Shown: positions 25,739-35,761, numbered from the stretch's first letter. The stretch: DNA of 64,000 nt from Brevundimonas sp. (GCF_019636155.1 NZ_JAHBYB010000002.1:124001-188000); one strand, 5' to 3'. Program-made: numbers and translations. The notes: generated by a model from the sequence alone, not told the origin.

Positions 25739-27424
25739 ATGCGCGCCTTCGCCGAATTGCTGGACCGCCTGTCGCTGACCGCGTCACGCAACGCCAAGCT
25801 GGTGCTGGTGCGCGACTATCTGCGCGCGGCGCCGGATCCTGATCGAGGCTGGGCCCTGGCGGCGCTGAGCGGCGACCTGACCTTTGATGCGGCCAAGCCG
25901 GCCATGATCCGCAAGGCGGTCCAGGCGCGGGTCGATCCGGTGCTGTTCGGCTGGTCCTATGACTATGTCGGCGACCTGGCCGAGACGGTCGCCCTGATCT
26001 GGCCGAGCGACCCCGGCCATCGTCCGAACCGCGAGCCGCAACTGTCGGAGGTCGTCGAGGCCCTGCGCGTCGCGGGGCGCGGAGAGGTTCAGGGGCTGCT
26101 GGAAGCCTGGCTGGACGCGCTGGAGCCCAAGGGGCGGTGGGCCCTGCTGAAGCTGATGACCGGGGGACTGCGCGTGGGCCTGTCGGCGCGCCTGGCCAAG
26201 ACGGCGGCGGCCATGATCCGTCCGGCCGCCACGCCCGAGCCGCCCGATCCGGAGGGTGGGGAGGGCGACCGCAGGCTCGATCCGGTCGATGTGTCGGACA
26301 TCGAGGAGGTCTGGCATGGGCTCAGCCCGCCCTATGCCGACCTGTTCGCCTGGCTGGAAGGCCGCGCCGAACGCCCCAGCACCGAGGCCCCCGGCCGTTT
26401 CCGCCCGGTCATGCTGGCGGTCGCCGTCGACGAGGCGGTCGACTTCCCCAAGCTGGCGCCGGCCGATTTCGCCGCCGAATGGAAATGGGACGGCATCCGG
26501 GTCCAGGCGGTGCGCGAGGGCGGGGTCGAGCGCCTGTTCTCCCGAACCGGCGACGAGATCGCCGCGACCTTTCCCGACCTGATGGCGGGCCTGCATTTCG
26601 AGGGCGTCGTCGACGGCGAGCTTCTGGTGCGCCGCGATGGGGCGGTGGCGCCGTTCGGAGACCTGCAGCAACGGTTGAACCGCAAGACGGTCGATCCGAA
26701 ACTGGTCGAGCGGTTCCCGGCGGCCATCCTGGCCTATGACCTTCTGGCCCTGGACGGCGAAGACCTGCGGGGCCTGTCTCTGGCGGAACGGCGACGACGA
26801 CTGGAGGCTCTGGTCGCGGGTCATCCAGGGGACCGTTTGCATCTTTCGCCGGTGATCCCGTTCCGGGCCTGGGACGATCTGGCCGCGCTTCGGGCCGATC
26901 CGCCGGTTGGGGCGGCGGCCGAGGGGCTGATGCTGAAGCGCTGGGACAGCCCCTATGTCGCCGGCCGGCCCAAGGGGCCGTGGTTCAAGTGGAAGCGCGA
27001 CCCGCACCTGATCGACGCCGTCCTGATGTACGCCCAGCGGGGGCACGGGAAACGCTCCAGCTTCTATTCCGACTACACCTTCGGCGTCTGGACCGAAGAG
27101 GGCGCCCTGACGCCGGTCGGCAAGGCCTATTTCGGTTTCACCGACGAGGAGCTGAAGCAGCTGGACAAGTTCGTGCGCGACCACACGGTGGAGCGGTTCG
27201 GCCCCGTGCGCTCGGTGCGGGCCGAGCGGGAGTTCGGCCTGGTGCTGGAGGTGGCGTTCGAGGGGTTGCAGCGTTCGACGCGCCACAAGTCCGGCGTCGC
27301 CATGCGCTTTCCGCGTATCAGTCGCATCCGCTGGGACAAGCCGGCGCGCGAGGCCAACACTCTGGACGACGTCATGGACCTGCTGGACCGGATCGAGGCC
27401 GGTGGCGGGCGAATAGTCGTCTGA
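25739..27424 (+). CDS. ATP-dependent DNA ligase of the Lhr-associated type
   Basis: This 561-residue ligase has an N-terminal DNA-binding domain (about 1-215, starting MRAFAELLDRLSLTASRNAKLVLV), the nucleotidyltransferase domain with the adenylated lysine K249 in the KxDG motif (EWKWDGIRVQ), further motifs FEGVVDGEL (III), AEGLMLKRWDSPY (IV) and FKWKRDP (V), and a C-terminal OB domain. The N-terminal sequence is typical of the ligase usually encoded with the helicase Lhr, a metallo-exonuclease and a phosphoesterase in a DNA repair cluster. Those partners are not adjacent here. Cells also need NAD-dependent LigA for replication, so this enzyme probably serves repair. Confidence 0.92.
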   Translation: MRAFAELLDRLSLTASRNAKLVLVRDYLRAAPDPDRGWALAALSGDLTFDAAKPAMIRKAVQARVDPVLFGWSYDYVGDLAETVALIWPSDPGHRPNREPQLSEVVEALRVAGRGEVQGLLEAWLDALEPKGRWALLKLMTGGLRVGLSARLAKTAAAMIRPAATPEPPDPEGGEGDRRLDPVDVSDIEEVWHGLSPPYADLFAWLEGRAERPSTEAPGRFRPVMLAVAVDEAVDFPKLAPADFAAEWKWDGIRVQAVREGGVERLFSRTGDEIAATFPDLMAGLHFEGVVDGELLVRRDGAVAPFGDLQQRLNRKTVDPKLVERFPAAILAYDLLALDGEDLRGLSLAERRRRLEALVAGHPGDRLHLSPVIPFRAWDDLAALRADPPVGAAAEGLMLKRWDSPYVAGRPKGPWFKWKRDPHLIDAVLMYAQRGHGKRSSFYSDYTFGVWTEEGALTPVGKAYFGFTDEELKQLDKFVRDHTVERFGPVRSVRAEREFGLVLEVAFEGLQRSTRHKSGVAMRFPRISRIRWDKPAREANTLDDVMDLLDRIEAGGGRIVV

Positions 27425-27474
27425 TTTCAGCGCTTCGGGCTTCCAATCCGGCCTTTAGGCGTTAGACCCGGCGG

Positions 27475-28407
27475 ATGACCGATCTGACGACGCCGCTGAA
27501 CAACGCCTTGACCGCAGGCGAACGGGCCGTGGCCGTGGATGCGGCCATGCTGGCCAAGCTGACCGACGTCATCGGCGATTTCGCGATCAACCTGTTGATC
27601 GCCGTCCTGATCTTCGTCGCCACCCTGTTCGTCTCGCGCTGGGCCAGCGCGGCGGCGCGACGGATGCTCGGCCGGGTGCGCGGCTTCCGGCACGACCCGA
27701 CCGTGCTCAGCTTCGCGGTCCAGGTGGTCCGGGTGGTGGTGATGATCATCGGCCTGATCGCCGTCCTGCAACGGCTGGGGGTCCAGACCACCTCGATCAT
27801 CGCCGTCCTGGGCGCCGCCTCCCTGGCCGTCGGCCTGGCGCTGCAGGGCACACTGTCGAATGTGGCGGCGGGGGTTATGCTGCTGGTGCTGCGCCCCTAT
27901 CGCGTCGGGGAGGTGATCGACCTGAGCGGGGTTGCCGGGACGGTGAAGCGGCTGGACCTGTTCACCACCACCCTGTCCAACGCCGAGAATTTCCGCATCA
28001 CCGTGCCCAACGCCAAGGTGTTGAGCGACGTGGTGGTCAACCTGACGGGCCAGAAAACCCGCCGGATCGAGATCGGCTTCGGCGTCGGCTATTCGGACGA
28101 CCTGAACCAGGCTCGCGCCGTCCTGGCCGAGGTTGCAAAGGCGCACGCCAAGGTCCTGCCCGATCCCGCGCCCTGGACGGGGGTTACCGCCCTTCAGGAC
28201 AGTGCGGTGCAGATCACCCTGCAGGCTTGGGTCAAGGTCGAGGACTGGTGGCAGACCCGGTCCGACCTGATGCAGGGCGGCAAGGAGGCGCTGGACGCCG
28301 CCGACATCGAAATCCCCTTCCCACATCAGGTCTCCGTGCCCTATGGCGACGAAGCGGATGCGCCGTCGCCAGAGGCGAAGCCGGCGCGCAGGACCAGGGC
28401 GGACTGA
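27475..28407 (+). CDS. MscS-type mechanosensitive channel
   Basis: This 310-residue small-conductance mechanosensitive channel has three hydrophobic segments (about 35-58, 78-100 and 106-140). The third, pore-lining one is rich in Gly and Ala (IIAVLGAASLAVGLALQGTLSNVAAGVMLLVLRPYRVGEVI), as in MscS TM3. The cytoplasmic beta domain (VGEVIDLSGVAGTVKRLDLFTTTL; NFRITVPNAKVLSDVVVNLT) and the C-terminal alpha-beta domain follow; the end is a short charged tail. It would release solutes on hypo-osmotic shock. It precedes the aldolase-like gene by one base, suggesting co-transcription. Confidence 0.94.
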   Translation: MTDLTTPLNNALTAGERAVAVDAAMLAKLTDVIGDFAINLLIAVLIFVATLFVSRWASAAARRMLGRVRGFRHDPTVLSFAVQVVRVVVMIIGLIAVLQRLGVQTTSIIAVLGAASLAVGLALQGTLSNVAAGVMLLVLRPYRVGEVIDLSGVAGTVKRLDLFTTTLSNAENFRITVPNAKVLSDVVVNLTGQKTRRIEIGFGVGYSDDLNQARAVLAEVAKAHAKVLPDPAPWTGVTALQDSAVQITLQAWVKVEDWWQTRSDLMQGGKEALDAADIEIPFPHQVSVPYGDEADAPSPEAKPARRTRAD

Positions 28408-28408
28408 C

Positions 28409-29425
28409 GTGCGTTACGACTTCGGATCGGACAACACCGCCGGCATGGCGCCGGCCGCCCTGGAAGGGTTGATCGCGGCCAACGCCGGACCGACGCCGGC
28501 CTATGGCGCCGATCCCGTCACGGCGCGCGCCGCCGACCAGATCCGCCGGCGGCTGGACGCGGACGCGGAGGTGCGGTTCGTCTTTTCCGGCACGGCGGCC
28601 AACGCCATCGCCCTGTCGATGCTGGCCTGGCCGTTCGAGGCGGTGCTTGCCCACCACGCCGCCCATGTCTGCACCGATGAGACCGGGGCGCCTGGCTTCT
28701 TCGGCCAGGGCCTGGGCCTGATCGGCCTGCCGGGCTTTTCCGGCAAGATCGATCCCAGGGCGCTGCAGTCCGCCCTGGAAGAGCCCGAGGTCAGCCATCG
28801 CCAGCCCCCGGCGGCGCTCAGCCTGACCCAGGCGACGGAATACGGCGCGGTCTATTCGGTCGATGAATTGCGCCACCTGATCGAGCCGGCCAAGGCGCGG
28901 GGCATGGGGGTGCATTTGGACGGCGCCCGCCTGGCTAATGCGGCGGCGGCGGGCTTCGACCTGACCCAGATCGCGCGGTTGGGGGTGGATGTGCTGGTCT
29001 TCGGCGGGGCCAAGGCGGGGGCCAACTGCGCCGAGGCCATCGTCATGTTCGACAAGAGCCTGGCCCGGCGCGTCGACAATCGGCTGAAACAGGCGGGGCA
29101 GACGGCGTCCAAGACGCGGTTCCTGTCGGGCCCCATGCTGGGCCTGCTGGAGAGCGAGGCCTGGGAGACCGGGGCCGCCCACGCCAATCTGATGGCCCAG
29201 AGACTGGCCGAGGGGATCACCGTCCGCTCGCCCTTCGTCCTGGCCCACCCGGTGGAGGCCAACACCGTTTTCGTGCGCATGCCCGAGGCGACGCACGCCC
29301 GACTGAACGCCGCCGGCTGGGCCTGCTACCGTTTCGACGACGGCTCGGTGCGGTTCGTCTGCTCCTGGGCCACGACCGAAGCGGCTGTGGACGAGATCAT
29401 CGAGGCGATCGCCGGCCTCGATTGA
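28409..29425 (+). CDS. Low-specificity L-threonine aldolase-like PLP enzyme
   Basis: This 338-residue fold-type I PLP enzyme resembles L-threonine aldolase, which cleaves threonine or allo-threonine to glycine and acetaldehyde. It begins MRYDFGSDNTAGMAP from a GTG at 28409, directly after the MscS stop. Visible residues include the Ser-Gly-Thr phosphate loop (FSGTAANAIAL), the histidine that stacks on PLP (AHHAAHV, about 83), D171 (HLDGAR) and the Schiff-base lysine K202 (FGGAKAG). The lysine context differs slightly from the usual GGTKNG, so substrate preference is uncertain; beta-eliminating relatives are an alternative. The next gene starts 40 bp downstream. Confidence 0.85.
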   Translation: MRYDFGSDNTAGMAPAALEGLIAANAGPTPAYGADPVTARAADQIRRRLDADAEVRFVFSGTAANAIALSMLAWPFEAVLAHHAAHVCTDETGAPGFFGQGLGLIGLPGFSGKIDPRALQSALEEPEVSHRQPPAALSLTQATEYGAVYSVDELRHLIEPAKARGMGVHLDGARLANAAAAGFDLTQIARLGVDVLVFGGAKAGANCAEAIVMFDKSLARRVDNRLKQAGQTASKTRFLSGPMLGLLESEAWETGAAHANLMAQRLAEGITVRSPFVLAHPVEANTVFVRMPEATHARLNAAGWACYRFDDGSVRFVCSWATTEAAVDEIIEAIAGLD

Positions 29426-29465
29426 GCCCTTTCGCCCGCGCCCGGTCGCGGCCATATGGTCGGCG

Positions 29466-31355
29466 ATGACGATGCGAGGCGAACGATCCGGCGGGCGACG
29501 CGGCGACATGGCGACCCGGGCGGCCCAGGCGGGCGTGCCGGCGTCGGAGAGTCGGGGACCGGGCGCCTGGCGCGCCCTGGCCGATCTGGCGGGGGTGGTG
29601 CGCCGGTCGCAGGCGCCGCAACTGCCCTGGCGGGTTCTCGGGGCGATCCTGCTGACCCTGGCGGGCAAGGCCCTGGGCGTTCTGGCGCCGCTTGTGCTGG
29701 GGGCGGCGGTCAACCGGCTGGCGGCGGGACAGGGGGCCGGAGTGGCCCTGGCGGCCGGGTTCGCCGGTTTCGCGGCCGGCTGGGCCCTGGTGCGGTTCCT
29801 GTCCTCGGCGGCGCCCCAGTTGTCGGACGTTGTGTTCGCGCCGGTGCGGCAGGCGGCCATGCGGCGGGCGGCGGCCGAGACCTTCGCCCACGCCCTGAAC
29901 CTGTCGCTGGATTTCCACCAGACGAAGCGGTCCGGCAGCCTGTCGCGCACGGTCGAGCGCGGATCGCGGGCCACGGACTTCCTGCTGCGCGTCCTGGCCT
30001 TCAACCTGGTCCCGACCGGGTTGGAACTGGTGCTGGCCGCCGGGGTGCTGGCGGGCAAATACGACTGGCGGTTCGGCGCCGTGGCGGTGGTGGTGGTGGC
30101 CGTCTATGCGGTCTCGACCTTCGCCCTGTCCAACTGGCGGCTGGAGCATCGCCGCATCATGAACGCCGCCGACAGCGAGGCGGCGGGCCAGGCGGTGGAT
30201 GCCCTGCTGAACTATGAGACCGTCAAGGCCTTCGGGGCCGAGGCGCGGGCGGCCCGGGGCTATGACGACGCCCTGGGCGTCTATGGCGAGGCGGCGCTGA
30301 AGGCCAATGCGTCCCTGGCCCTGCTGAACGCCCTGCAGGCCGCCATCATGAACCTGGGCCTGGGGGTCATGGCGGTGATGGCGGGCTATGAGGCCCTGGC
30401 CGGGCGCATGGGGCCAGGGGACGTGATGGCCTCTGTCCTGATCCTGATTTCCCTGTATGCGCCCCTGAACATCCTGGGCTTCGCCTATCGGGAAATCCGA
30501 CAGTCCTTCATAGACATGGAGGAGATGCTGAAGGTGACGCGTCAGGCGCCGCAGGTGGCCGATGCCCCGGACGCGGTTCCCCTGCCTCGCCCCGCCGATG
30601 CGCGCGGGGCGGCCCTGAGGTTCGAGCACGTGGGCTTCCGCCATGACGCCCGCTCGGCGGGGTTGGAGGATGTCAGTTTCGACGCCGCGCCGGGCACGAC
30701 GACGGCCCTGGTCGGACCGTCGGGTGCGGGCAAGTCGACCATCGTCAAACTGGCCATGCGGCTGATCGACCCCCAGGCGGGCCGGGTGCTGATCGACGGG
30801 CTGGACGTCCGCGCCGTCAGCCAGGCCTCGCTGCGCGCCGCCATCGCCCTGGTGCCGCAGGACGTGGCCCTGTTCAACGACAGCCTTCGCGCCAACATCG
30901 CCTTCGCCCGGCCCCAGGCCGACGAGGCGGCGATCTGGGCCGCGGCCGAGGCGGCGGAATTGGCCGACTTCATTCGCAGCCTGCCCGAGGGGATGGAGAC
31001 ACGGGTCGGCGAGCGCGGGCTGAAGCTGTCGGGCGGCGAGCGTCAGAGGGTGGGCATCGCCCGCGCGCTCTTGGCCGATCCCTGCATCCTGATCCTGGAC
31101 GAGGCGACCAGCGCTCTGGACAGTCGCACCGAGGCGGCGATCCAGAAGACCCTGCGAAAGGCGCGGGCGGGGCGCACGACACTGGTGGTCGCCCACCGGC
31201 TGTCGACCGTGGCCGACGCCGACCAGATCCTGGTGCTGAAGGATGGCCGGGTGGTCGAGCGCGGCGGACACCACGAACTGGTCGCCCGCGTCGGCGGGGA
31301 ATACGCGGCCCTGTGGCGCAAACAGACGCGAGGGGCGCGGACGGGCGCCGCCTAG
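29466..31355 (+). CDS. ABC exporter of the Atm1/HMT1 type
   Basis: This 629-residue half-transporter has a fused membrane domain (six segments, about 50-345) and an ATPase domain. The NYETVKAFGAE motif in the membrane domain is characteristic of the Atm1/ABCB7 branch, which exports glutathione-linked sulfur or metal compounds. The ATPase has Walker A GPSGAGKST, signature LSGGERQRVGIARAL, Walker B CILILDEATSALDS and the H-loop VVAHRLSTV. ATG 29466 is used; ATG 29472 and 29508 are alternatives in the non-conserved head. The stop TAG at 31353-31355 shares the palindrome CTAG with the stop of the convergent transglycosylase. Confidence 0.9.
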   Translation: MTMRGERSGGRRGDMATRAAQAGVPASESRGPGAWRALADLAGVVRRSQAPQLPWRVLGAILLTLAGKALGVLAPLVLGAAVNRLAAGQGAGVALAAGFAGFAAGWALVRFLSSAAPQLSDVVFAPVRQAAMRRAAAETFAHALNLSLDFHQTKRSGSLSRTVERGSRATDFLLRVLAFNLVPTGLELVLAAGVLAGKYDWRFGAVAVVVVAVYAVSTFALSNWRLEHRRIMNAADSEAAGQAVDALLNYETVKAFGAEARAARGYDDALGVYGEAALKANASLALLNALQAAIMNLGLGVMAVMAGYEALAGRMGPGDVMASVLILISLYAPLNILGFAYREIRQSFIDMEEMLKVTRQAPQVADAPDAVPLPRPADARGAALRFEHVGFRHDARSAGLEDVSFDAAPGTTTALVGPSGAGKSTIVKLAMRLIDPQAGRVLIDGLDVRAVSQASLRAAIALVPQDVALFNDSLRANIAFARPQADEAAIWAAAEAAELADFIRSLPEGMETRVGERGLKLSGGERQRVGIARALLADPCILILDEATSALDSRTEAAIQKTLRKARAGRTTLVVAHRLSTVADADQILVLKDGRVVERGGHHELVARVGGEYAALWRKQTRGARTGAA

Positions 31356-33424
31356 TTCGCCTCGACCGGCGTCGTGTCGGCGGTATAGGGGCGAGGCCCG
31401 GCCGGGGCGCCGGCGCGCAGGTCGGCCGAAGGGGTCAGCGGCGCCGAACCGCCGTTCAGCCGCGCCTTGTAGATGGCCATGTTCTCCAGCACCCGCATCA
31501 TGTAGTCGCGCGTCTCGCTGAAGGGGACGCATTCGATGAAGTCGGCCGGGTCGACCTGACCGCCGCGGGGATCACCGCAACGGCCGACGAACATATTGAT
31601 GCGACCGGCCCCCGCGTTGTGGGCCACGGCCGACAGCAGGTAGGAGCCGCCGCTGCCCGACAGGGTTTCGCCCAGGTGATAGCTGCCCAAGGTCATGTTG
31701 AAGTCGGGGTCGTACAGCTTTTCCGCCGTGAAGGGCAGGCCCAGTCGGCGGGCCACGGCGGCGCCGGTGGCGGGCACGAACTGCATCATGCCGCGGGCGT
31801 TGGCGCCCGAGGTGGCGCGGGGGTCGAAACTGGATTCCTGGCGGGTGATGGCCAGGGTGAAGGGCAGGGGCGCCGCGCCCGCCACGGGCGGCGGCATACG
31901 CACCGGATACTGGCGTTCGGGCATCAGGAAGCCGCGCTGGCTGGCGGCGCGGCCGACCATCATGGCGGTGAAGGTCTCGCCATAGCCGCGCGTCATGTCC
32001 ATCAGCAGGGCCAGGTCCGCCGCCGTGGGCAGCTGGTCGTCGGCGGCGTAGGCGAAGACGCGATACAGGGACATCTCGCCCGTCTCGCCCAGGATGCGCA
32101 GGGCGCGGACCAGTTCGTCGCCCTCGAACCGCGCCACGTCATCCGGCGTGGGGGCGGGGTCGCCAGGCAGGACCAGGGTCGTGATCCCGGCCTTTTCCGC
32201 CGCCAGCTGGCCGTAGAAGGACTGAATATGGCGCCCGCCCTCGGCGTAGAAGGCCTGGGCCGCCGCCTGATCGCCGCGCGCCTCGGCCGCGCGGCCCAGC
32301 CAGTAGAGGGCCCGGCCCTGGGTGATGGGGGTCGATGACATCTCGCGCAGGGCCTGGAAGTGGCGCGCGGCCGTGACCGGATCGTTCAGCCGCGTCAGGG
32401 CGGCCCATCCAGCGAAGAACTCCCCATCCACCTTGCGGTCGCCCGAGGGGAAGCCGTGGCCGGCCATGGCGTCATAGGCGGCGCGCGGGTTGCCGAAGCG
32501 CAGGGCGTCCAGGAAATAGTTGCGCCGCTCGCGCCACAAGGCGTCCTGCCCGTCCTTGTGCGTGGGGGCGGCGGGCAGGGCGGCGAGAAGCGGGAAGGCC
32601 TCGCTCTGGCGATTGGCGGCCCTCAGGATGCGGACCCGTTCCAGCACCACGGCCGGGTGCATGGCCTGGGCGGGCGTCAGGCCGGCGACGATGGTCTCGG
32701 GCGAATAGGCGGTGCGCAGGGCCATGGCCGCCTGGGCCACGGCGCGCATGTCGGGCGACGCCATGCCGGTCATGGCCCGTGTCGCCGGGCCGTGCGGCCC
32801 CAGCAAAAGCATCGACAGGCGGGCGTCATGGTCATCCGTGGTCAGGACGCCGGGCCAGCGGTTCAGGATGCGTGACTGTTGAGCATCGTCGAAGGACCGG
32901 GTGCGCCACCAGTCACGGATCAGATCGCGCGCCTCGTCGCGGCGACCGCGCTGCTCCAGGGCGTCGGCCAGGGCGATGGCGCCCTGGATCGTGACGGGCG
33001 GGGTCTGGGCGAAGGCGGCCAGGACGGCGTCGGGCCCGGGGTTGGCCAGGTCCAGCGAGGCCTCCATGGCGGTGCGGCGGCTGTCGCCGCGGGGCCAGCG
33101 GGCCATGGTCTGGGCCGCCTGGGCCAATTCGCCATAGGACAGCTGACTGGCCGAGGTGTCGATCAGCGCCCATTCGACCAGACGACGGGCCGTGGGATTG
33201 GAAATCTGGGACGCGGCCATGCGGGCGCCGCCGACATCGCGGGCGCGGGCGGCGGCCAGGCCCTGGCGGAACAGGGCGGTGTCGGCGTCGCTCAGCACCC
33301 GGGCCTGATAGGACGGCGCCGAGGCGTAGGGCGTCGGCTGGCTGTTCAGCGACTGGGGCAGGGGGGCGGTCGCTGCGAGCACCGTGGCCAGGGCCGTCAC
33401 GATCATGAAGCGCGTCATCCTCAT
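31352..33424 (-). CDS. Soluble lytic transglycosylase (SLT family)
   Basis: This 690-residue periplasmic murein hydrolase has a signal peptide ([22 protein letters not shown]), a long alpha-superhelical U/L-type domain (about 60-500) and a C-terminal SLT domain. The catalytic glutamate is in [24 protein letters not shown], followed by [10 protein letters not shown] and [11 protein letters not shown]. The enzyme cleaves glycan strands with formation of anhydromuropeptides. The start is set at 33424 because the signal peptide begins there; ATG 33418 is equally possible. The 3' end meets the ABC exporter at a shared CTAG. The 5' end is divergent from dapA. Confidence 0.93.
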   Translation of the reverse strand: MRMTRFMIVTALATVLAATAPLPQSLNSQPTPYASAPSYQARVLSDADTALFRQGLAAARARDVGGARMAASQISNPTARRLVEWALIDTSASQLSYGELAQAAQTMARWPRGDSRRTAMEASLDLANPGPDAVLAAFAQTPPVTIQGAIALADALEQRGRRDEARDLIRDWWRTRSFDDAQQSRILNRWPGVLTTDDHDARLSMLLLGPHGPATRAMTGMASPDMRAVAQAAMALRTAYSPETIVAGLTPAQAMHPAVVLERVRILRAANRQSEAFPLLAALPAAPTHKDGQDALWRERRNYFLDALRFGNPRAAYDAMAGHGFPSGDRKVDGEFFAGWAALTRLNDPVTAARHFQALREMSSTPITQGRALYWLGRAAEARGDQAAAQAFYAEGGRHIQSFYGQLAAEKAGITTLVLPGDPAPTPDDVARFEGDELVRALRILGETGEMSLYRVFAYAADDQLPTAADLALLMDMTRGYGETFTAMMVGRAASQRGFLMPERQYPVRMPPPVAGAAPLPFTLAITRQESSFDPRATSGANARGMMQFVPATGAAVARRLGLPFTAEKLYDPDFNMTLGSYHLGETLSGSGGSYLLSAVAHNAGAGRINMFVGRCGDPRGGQVDPADFIECVPFSETRDYMMRVLENMAIYKARLNGGSAPLTPSADLRAGAPAGPRPYTADTTPVEAN

Positions 33425-33433
33425 TCTGACTGG

Positions 33434-33462
33434 TTGCGGCGCGGGCGGCGCCGACCTAAACC
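33434..33462 (+). promoter_or_regulatory. Candidate housekeeping promoter for dapA
   Basis: TTGCGGC (33434-33440) and CCTAAACC (33455-33462), with a 14-bp spacer, resemble the Caulobacter form TTGaCgS-N10-14-GCTANAWC (6 of 8 in the -10 part). The placement gives a dapA leader of about 50 nt. Confidence 0.4.
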
Positions 33463-33517
33463 TCCTGCGTATCGGCAAAGGCGCATCGCGCCCATCCCAC
33501 ACAGGCCTGTTGTTTCA

Positions 33518-34402
33518 ATGACCGCCCCCCTGTTCAAGGGCGTGATCACCGCCCTGATCACACCTCTTCGTGACGGAAACGTGGACGAGGACGCCTTCGG
33601 CCGTCTTCTGGAGCGGCAGATCGCGGCCGGGGTGCATGGCGTCGTGCCCATGGGAACCACCGGCGAGAGCGCCACCCTGCACCTGGACGAACACCAGCGG
33701 GTGGTCGAGATGGCCGTGAAGATCGCCGCCGGGCGGGTGCGGGTGATCGCCGGGGCGGGGGCGTCGGCCACTGACAAGGCCATCGAGATGGCGCGCCACG
33801 CCAAGACCGTCGGCGCCGACGGCGCCCTGATTGTCACCCCCTATTACAACCGCCCGTCCCAGGCTGGGCTGAAGGCGCATTTCGAGGCCATCGCCGATGC
33901 GGTCCAGCTTCCGATCCTGCTCTACAACGTGCCGGGCCGCACCGGCGTGGACATAAGCAACGAGACGGTCGCGGCCCTGGCGGCCCATCCGAACATCGTC
34001 GGCATCAAGGACGCCACCGGCGACCTGGGCCGTGTCAGCTGGATGCGGGCCAATATCGCCGAGGGCTTCGCCCTGGTCTCGGGCGACGACCCCAGCTGGC
34101 TGGGCTATCAGGCGGCGGGCGGTCACGGGGTGATCTCGGTGACCTCGAACGTCGCGCCCGAGGGGATGGCGGCCCTGTATGACGCGGTCCAGGCCGGCGA
34201 CCTGGAGGCGGCGCGCCTGTGGCAGGACCGGCTGATCGGACTGCACAAGGCGCTGTTCCTGGACGCTTCGCCGGCGCCCGCCAAATACGCCCTGGCCAGG
34301 CTGGGCCTGTGCGGGGACGAACTGCGGCTGCCGCTGGTTCCGATGCGCGAGGATGCGCGCCCGGCCGTGGACCGCGCCATGGCCGAGGCCGGCGTCGCCT
34401 GA
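33518..34402 (+). CDS. dapA: 4-hydroxy-tetrahydrodipicolinate synthase
   Basis: DapA condenses pyruvate with aspartate semialdehyde, the first committed step to diaminopimelate and lysine. The 294-residue length is standard. The catalytic triad and Schiff base are visible: T46 (GTTGES), Y136 (LLYNVPGRT) and K164 ([10 protein letters not shown]), with the carboxylate-binding R141 in the GRT segment. The family opening [11 protein letters not shown] is present at the ATG chosen at 33518. The last base of the dapA stop is the first base of the smpB ATG, so the two are translationally coupled. A candidate promoter lies upstream. Confidence 0.97.
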   Translation: MTAPLFKGVITALITPLRDGNVDEDAFGRLLERQIAAGVHGVVPMGTTGESATLHLDEHQRVVEMAVKIAAGRVRVIAGAGASATDKAIEMARHAKTVGADGALIVTPYYNRPSQAGLKAHFEAIADAVQLPILLYNVPGRTGVDISNETVAALAAHPNIVGIKDATGDLGRVSWMRANIAEGFALVSGDDPSWLGYQAAGGHGVISVTSNVAPEGMAALYDAVQAGDLEAARLWQDRLIGLHKALFLDASPAPAKYALARLGLCGDELRLPLVPMREDARPAVDRAMAEAGVA

Positions 34403-34872
34403 TGGCCAGCGACAAGCCCAAGACCAAGCTGATCGCCGAGAACCGGCGGGCGCGGTTCGACTATTTCCTGGAAGACAATCTGGAAGCCGGCATCCAGCTG
34501 CTGGGCACCGAGATCAAGGCGCTGCGCGACGGCCGGGCCAATATCGCCGAATCCTATGTCTCGCCCGAGGGGCGCGAGATCGTCCTGATCAACGCCGACA
34601 TCCCGCCCTACAAACAGGCCAACCGCTTCAACCACGAACCGCGCCGGCCGCGCAAACTGCTGCTGCACCGGCGCCAGATCGACAAGCTGATCGGGGCGGT
34701 CCAGCGCGAGGGGCGGACCATAGTGCCGCTGCGGCTGTATCTGAACGAGGCGGGCAAGGCCAAGGTCGAGATCGCCCTGGCCAAGGGCAAGAAGGTTCAC
34801 GACAAGCGCGAGACCGAGGCCGCGCGCGACTGGCAGCGCGACAAGGCGCGACTGCTGCGGGACAAGGGCTGA
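34402..34872 (+). CDS. smpB: SsrA-binding protein SmpB
   Basis: SmpB binds tmRNA and directs it to stalled ribosomes for trans-translation. The 156-residue product shows the family blocks [39 protein letters not shown], the basic [21 protein letters not shown] and the C-terminal tail with [26 protein letters not shown] that enters the mRNA channel. The start overlaps the dapA stop by one base; dapA-smpB is a frequent pair in alphaproteobacteria. The gene ends 9 bp from a convergent small membrane-protein gene. In Caulobacter SmpB helps time replication initiation. Confidence 0.97.
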   Translation: MASDKPKTKLIAENRRARFDYFLEDNLEAGIQLLGTEIKALRDGRANIAESYVSPEGREIVLINADIPPYKQANRFNHEPRRPRKLLLHRRQIDKLIGAVQREGRTIVPLRLYLNEAGKAKVEIALAKGKKVHDKRETEAARDWQRDKARLLRDKG

Positions 34873-34881
34873 AGCGCCGGC

Positions 34882-35079
34882 TCAGGCGTTGGCCGGTCGG
34901 GCGTCGATCACGCCGGGCAGGGTCGCCGGTCCGGACGAAGCGTAGACGCCCAAGGACGGCCGGCTCCAGACGCCCTGAACCGTCGTGCCAAGCACCGCCA
35001 GCGCGGCCGCCAGGACCACCGCCCACATCGCCACTCGCCGTTCGGAGCGGCTGAACACGGAATTCGATCTGCTGGACAT
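34882..35079 (-). CDS. Small single-pass membrane protein, unknown function
   Basis: This 65-residue protein is likely real because its ATG at 35079 is preceded by a full AGGAGG with a 6-nt spacer, among the strongest ribosome sites in the window. It has a short Ser/Arg-rich cytoplasmic N-terminus (MSSRSNSVFSRSERRVA), one transmembrane helix (about 18-35, MWAVVLAAALAVLGTTVQGVW) and a Pro/Ala-rich outer tail. No family was recognised. It ends 9 bp from smpB on the opposite strand. The roughly 130 bp between it and the NYN gene upstream hold no other gene that I can see. Confidence 0.65.
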   Translation of the reverse strand: MSSRSNSVFSRSERRVAMWAVVLAAALAVLGTTVQGVWSRPSLGVYASSGPATLPGVIDARPANA

Positions 35080-35212
35080 CCCCAACCTCCTGTCAGGTTG
35101 GAAACGCGAGCCCTGGCGTGGCTGTTCCCTCGCCTGGCGGGTGAAGGTTGCGGGCGTTGATTCGCGTGGCCGGGGCGCCACAGGCGGCGGCTGGCCTGTT
35201 CGGGGCCGAGGT

Positions 35213-35761
35213 TCAGCGGTCGTCGCGCGGCGCGCGGGGGCGGCCCACATCCTGGGCCAGGTCGGCCAGGTCGATGAAGGCGTCGGCCTGACGGCGCAGT
35301 TCGTCGGCGATCTGGGGCGGCTGGCATTTCACCGACGACACCACGGTGACGCGCACGCCCCGGGCCTGAAGGGCCTGGACCAGGCGGCGGAAATCCCCGT
35401 CGCCCGAGAACAGCACGGCATGGTCCAGCCGCGGCGCCAGCTCCAGCATGTCGACGGCGATCTCGACATCCATATTGCCCTTGGTGCGGGTATGGCCCTG
35501 GGCGTCGGTGTAGCGTTTGACCGGCTTGGTCACGACGGTGAAGCCGTTGTAGTCGAGCCAGTCGACCAGCGGCTTGACGGGCGAGAACTCGTCCCCCTCG
35601 ATCAGGGCCGTATAGTAGTAGGCGCGCAGCAGCTGGCCCTTGGCCGCGAAGGTGTCGAGCAGCTTGCGGAAGTCCAGATCGACGTTCAGGGCCTTGGCGG
35701 CGGAATAGAGATTGGCCCCGTCGATGAACAGGGCCAGCCGGTCGGTGTTATGAAGGGTCAT
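35213..35761 (-). CDS. NYN-domain (LabA/DUF88) putative ribonuclease
   Basis: This 182-residue protein is a PIN-like NYN domain of the LabA family. Its conserved acidic residues are visible in RLALFIDGANLY (first Asp), in KGNMDVEIAVDML, and in HAVLFSGDGDFRRLV. These form the metal site typical of the fold, so it is probably an RNase, although most bacterial members are uncharacterised. The ATG at 35761 gives the normal N-terminus just before the first beta strand. This ATG overlaps the folK ATG on the other strand (TCATGA), so the two divergent genes share their start region and have no intergenic promoter space. Confidence 0.88.
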   Translation of the reverse strand: MTLHNTDRLALFIDGANLYSAAKALNVDLDFRKLLDTFAAKGQLLRAYYYTALIEGDEFSPVKPLVDWLDYNGFTVVTKPVKRYTDAQGHTRTKGNMDVEIAVDMLELAPRLDHAVLFSGDGDFRRLVQALQARGVRVTVVSSVKCQPPQIADELRRQADAFIDLADLAQDVGRPRAPRDDR

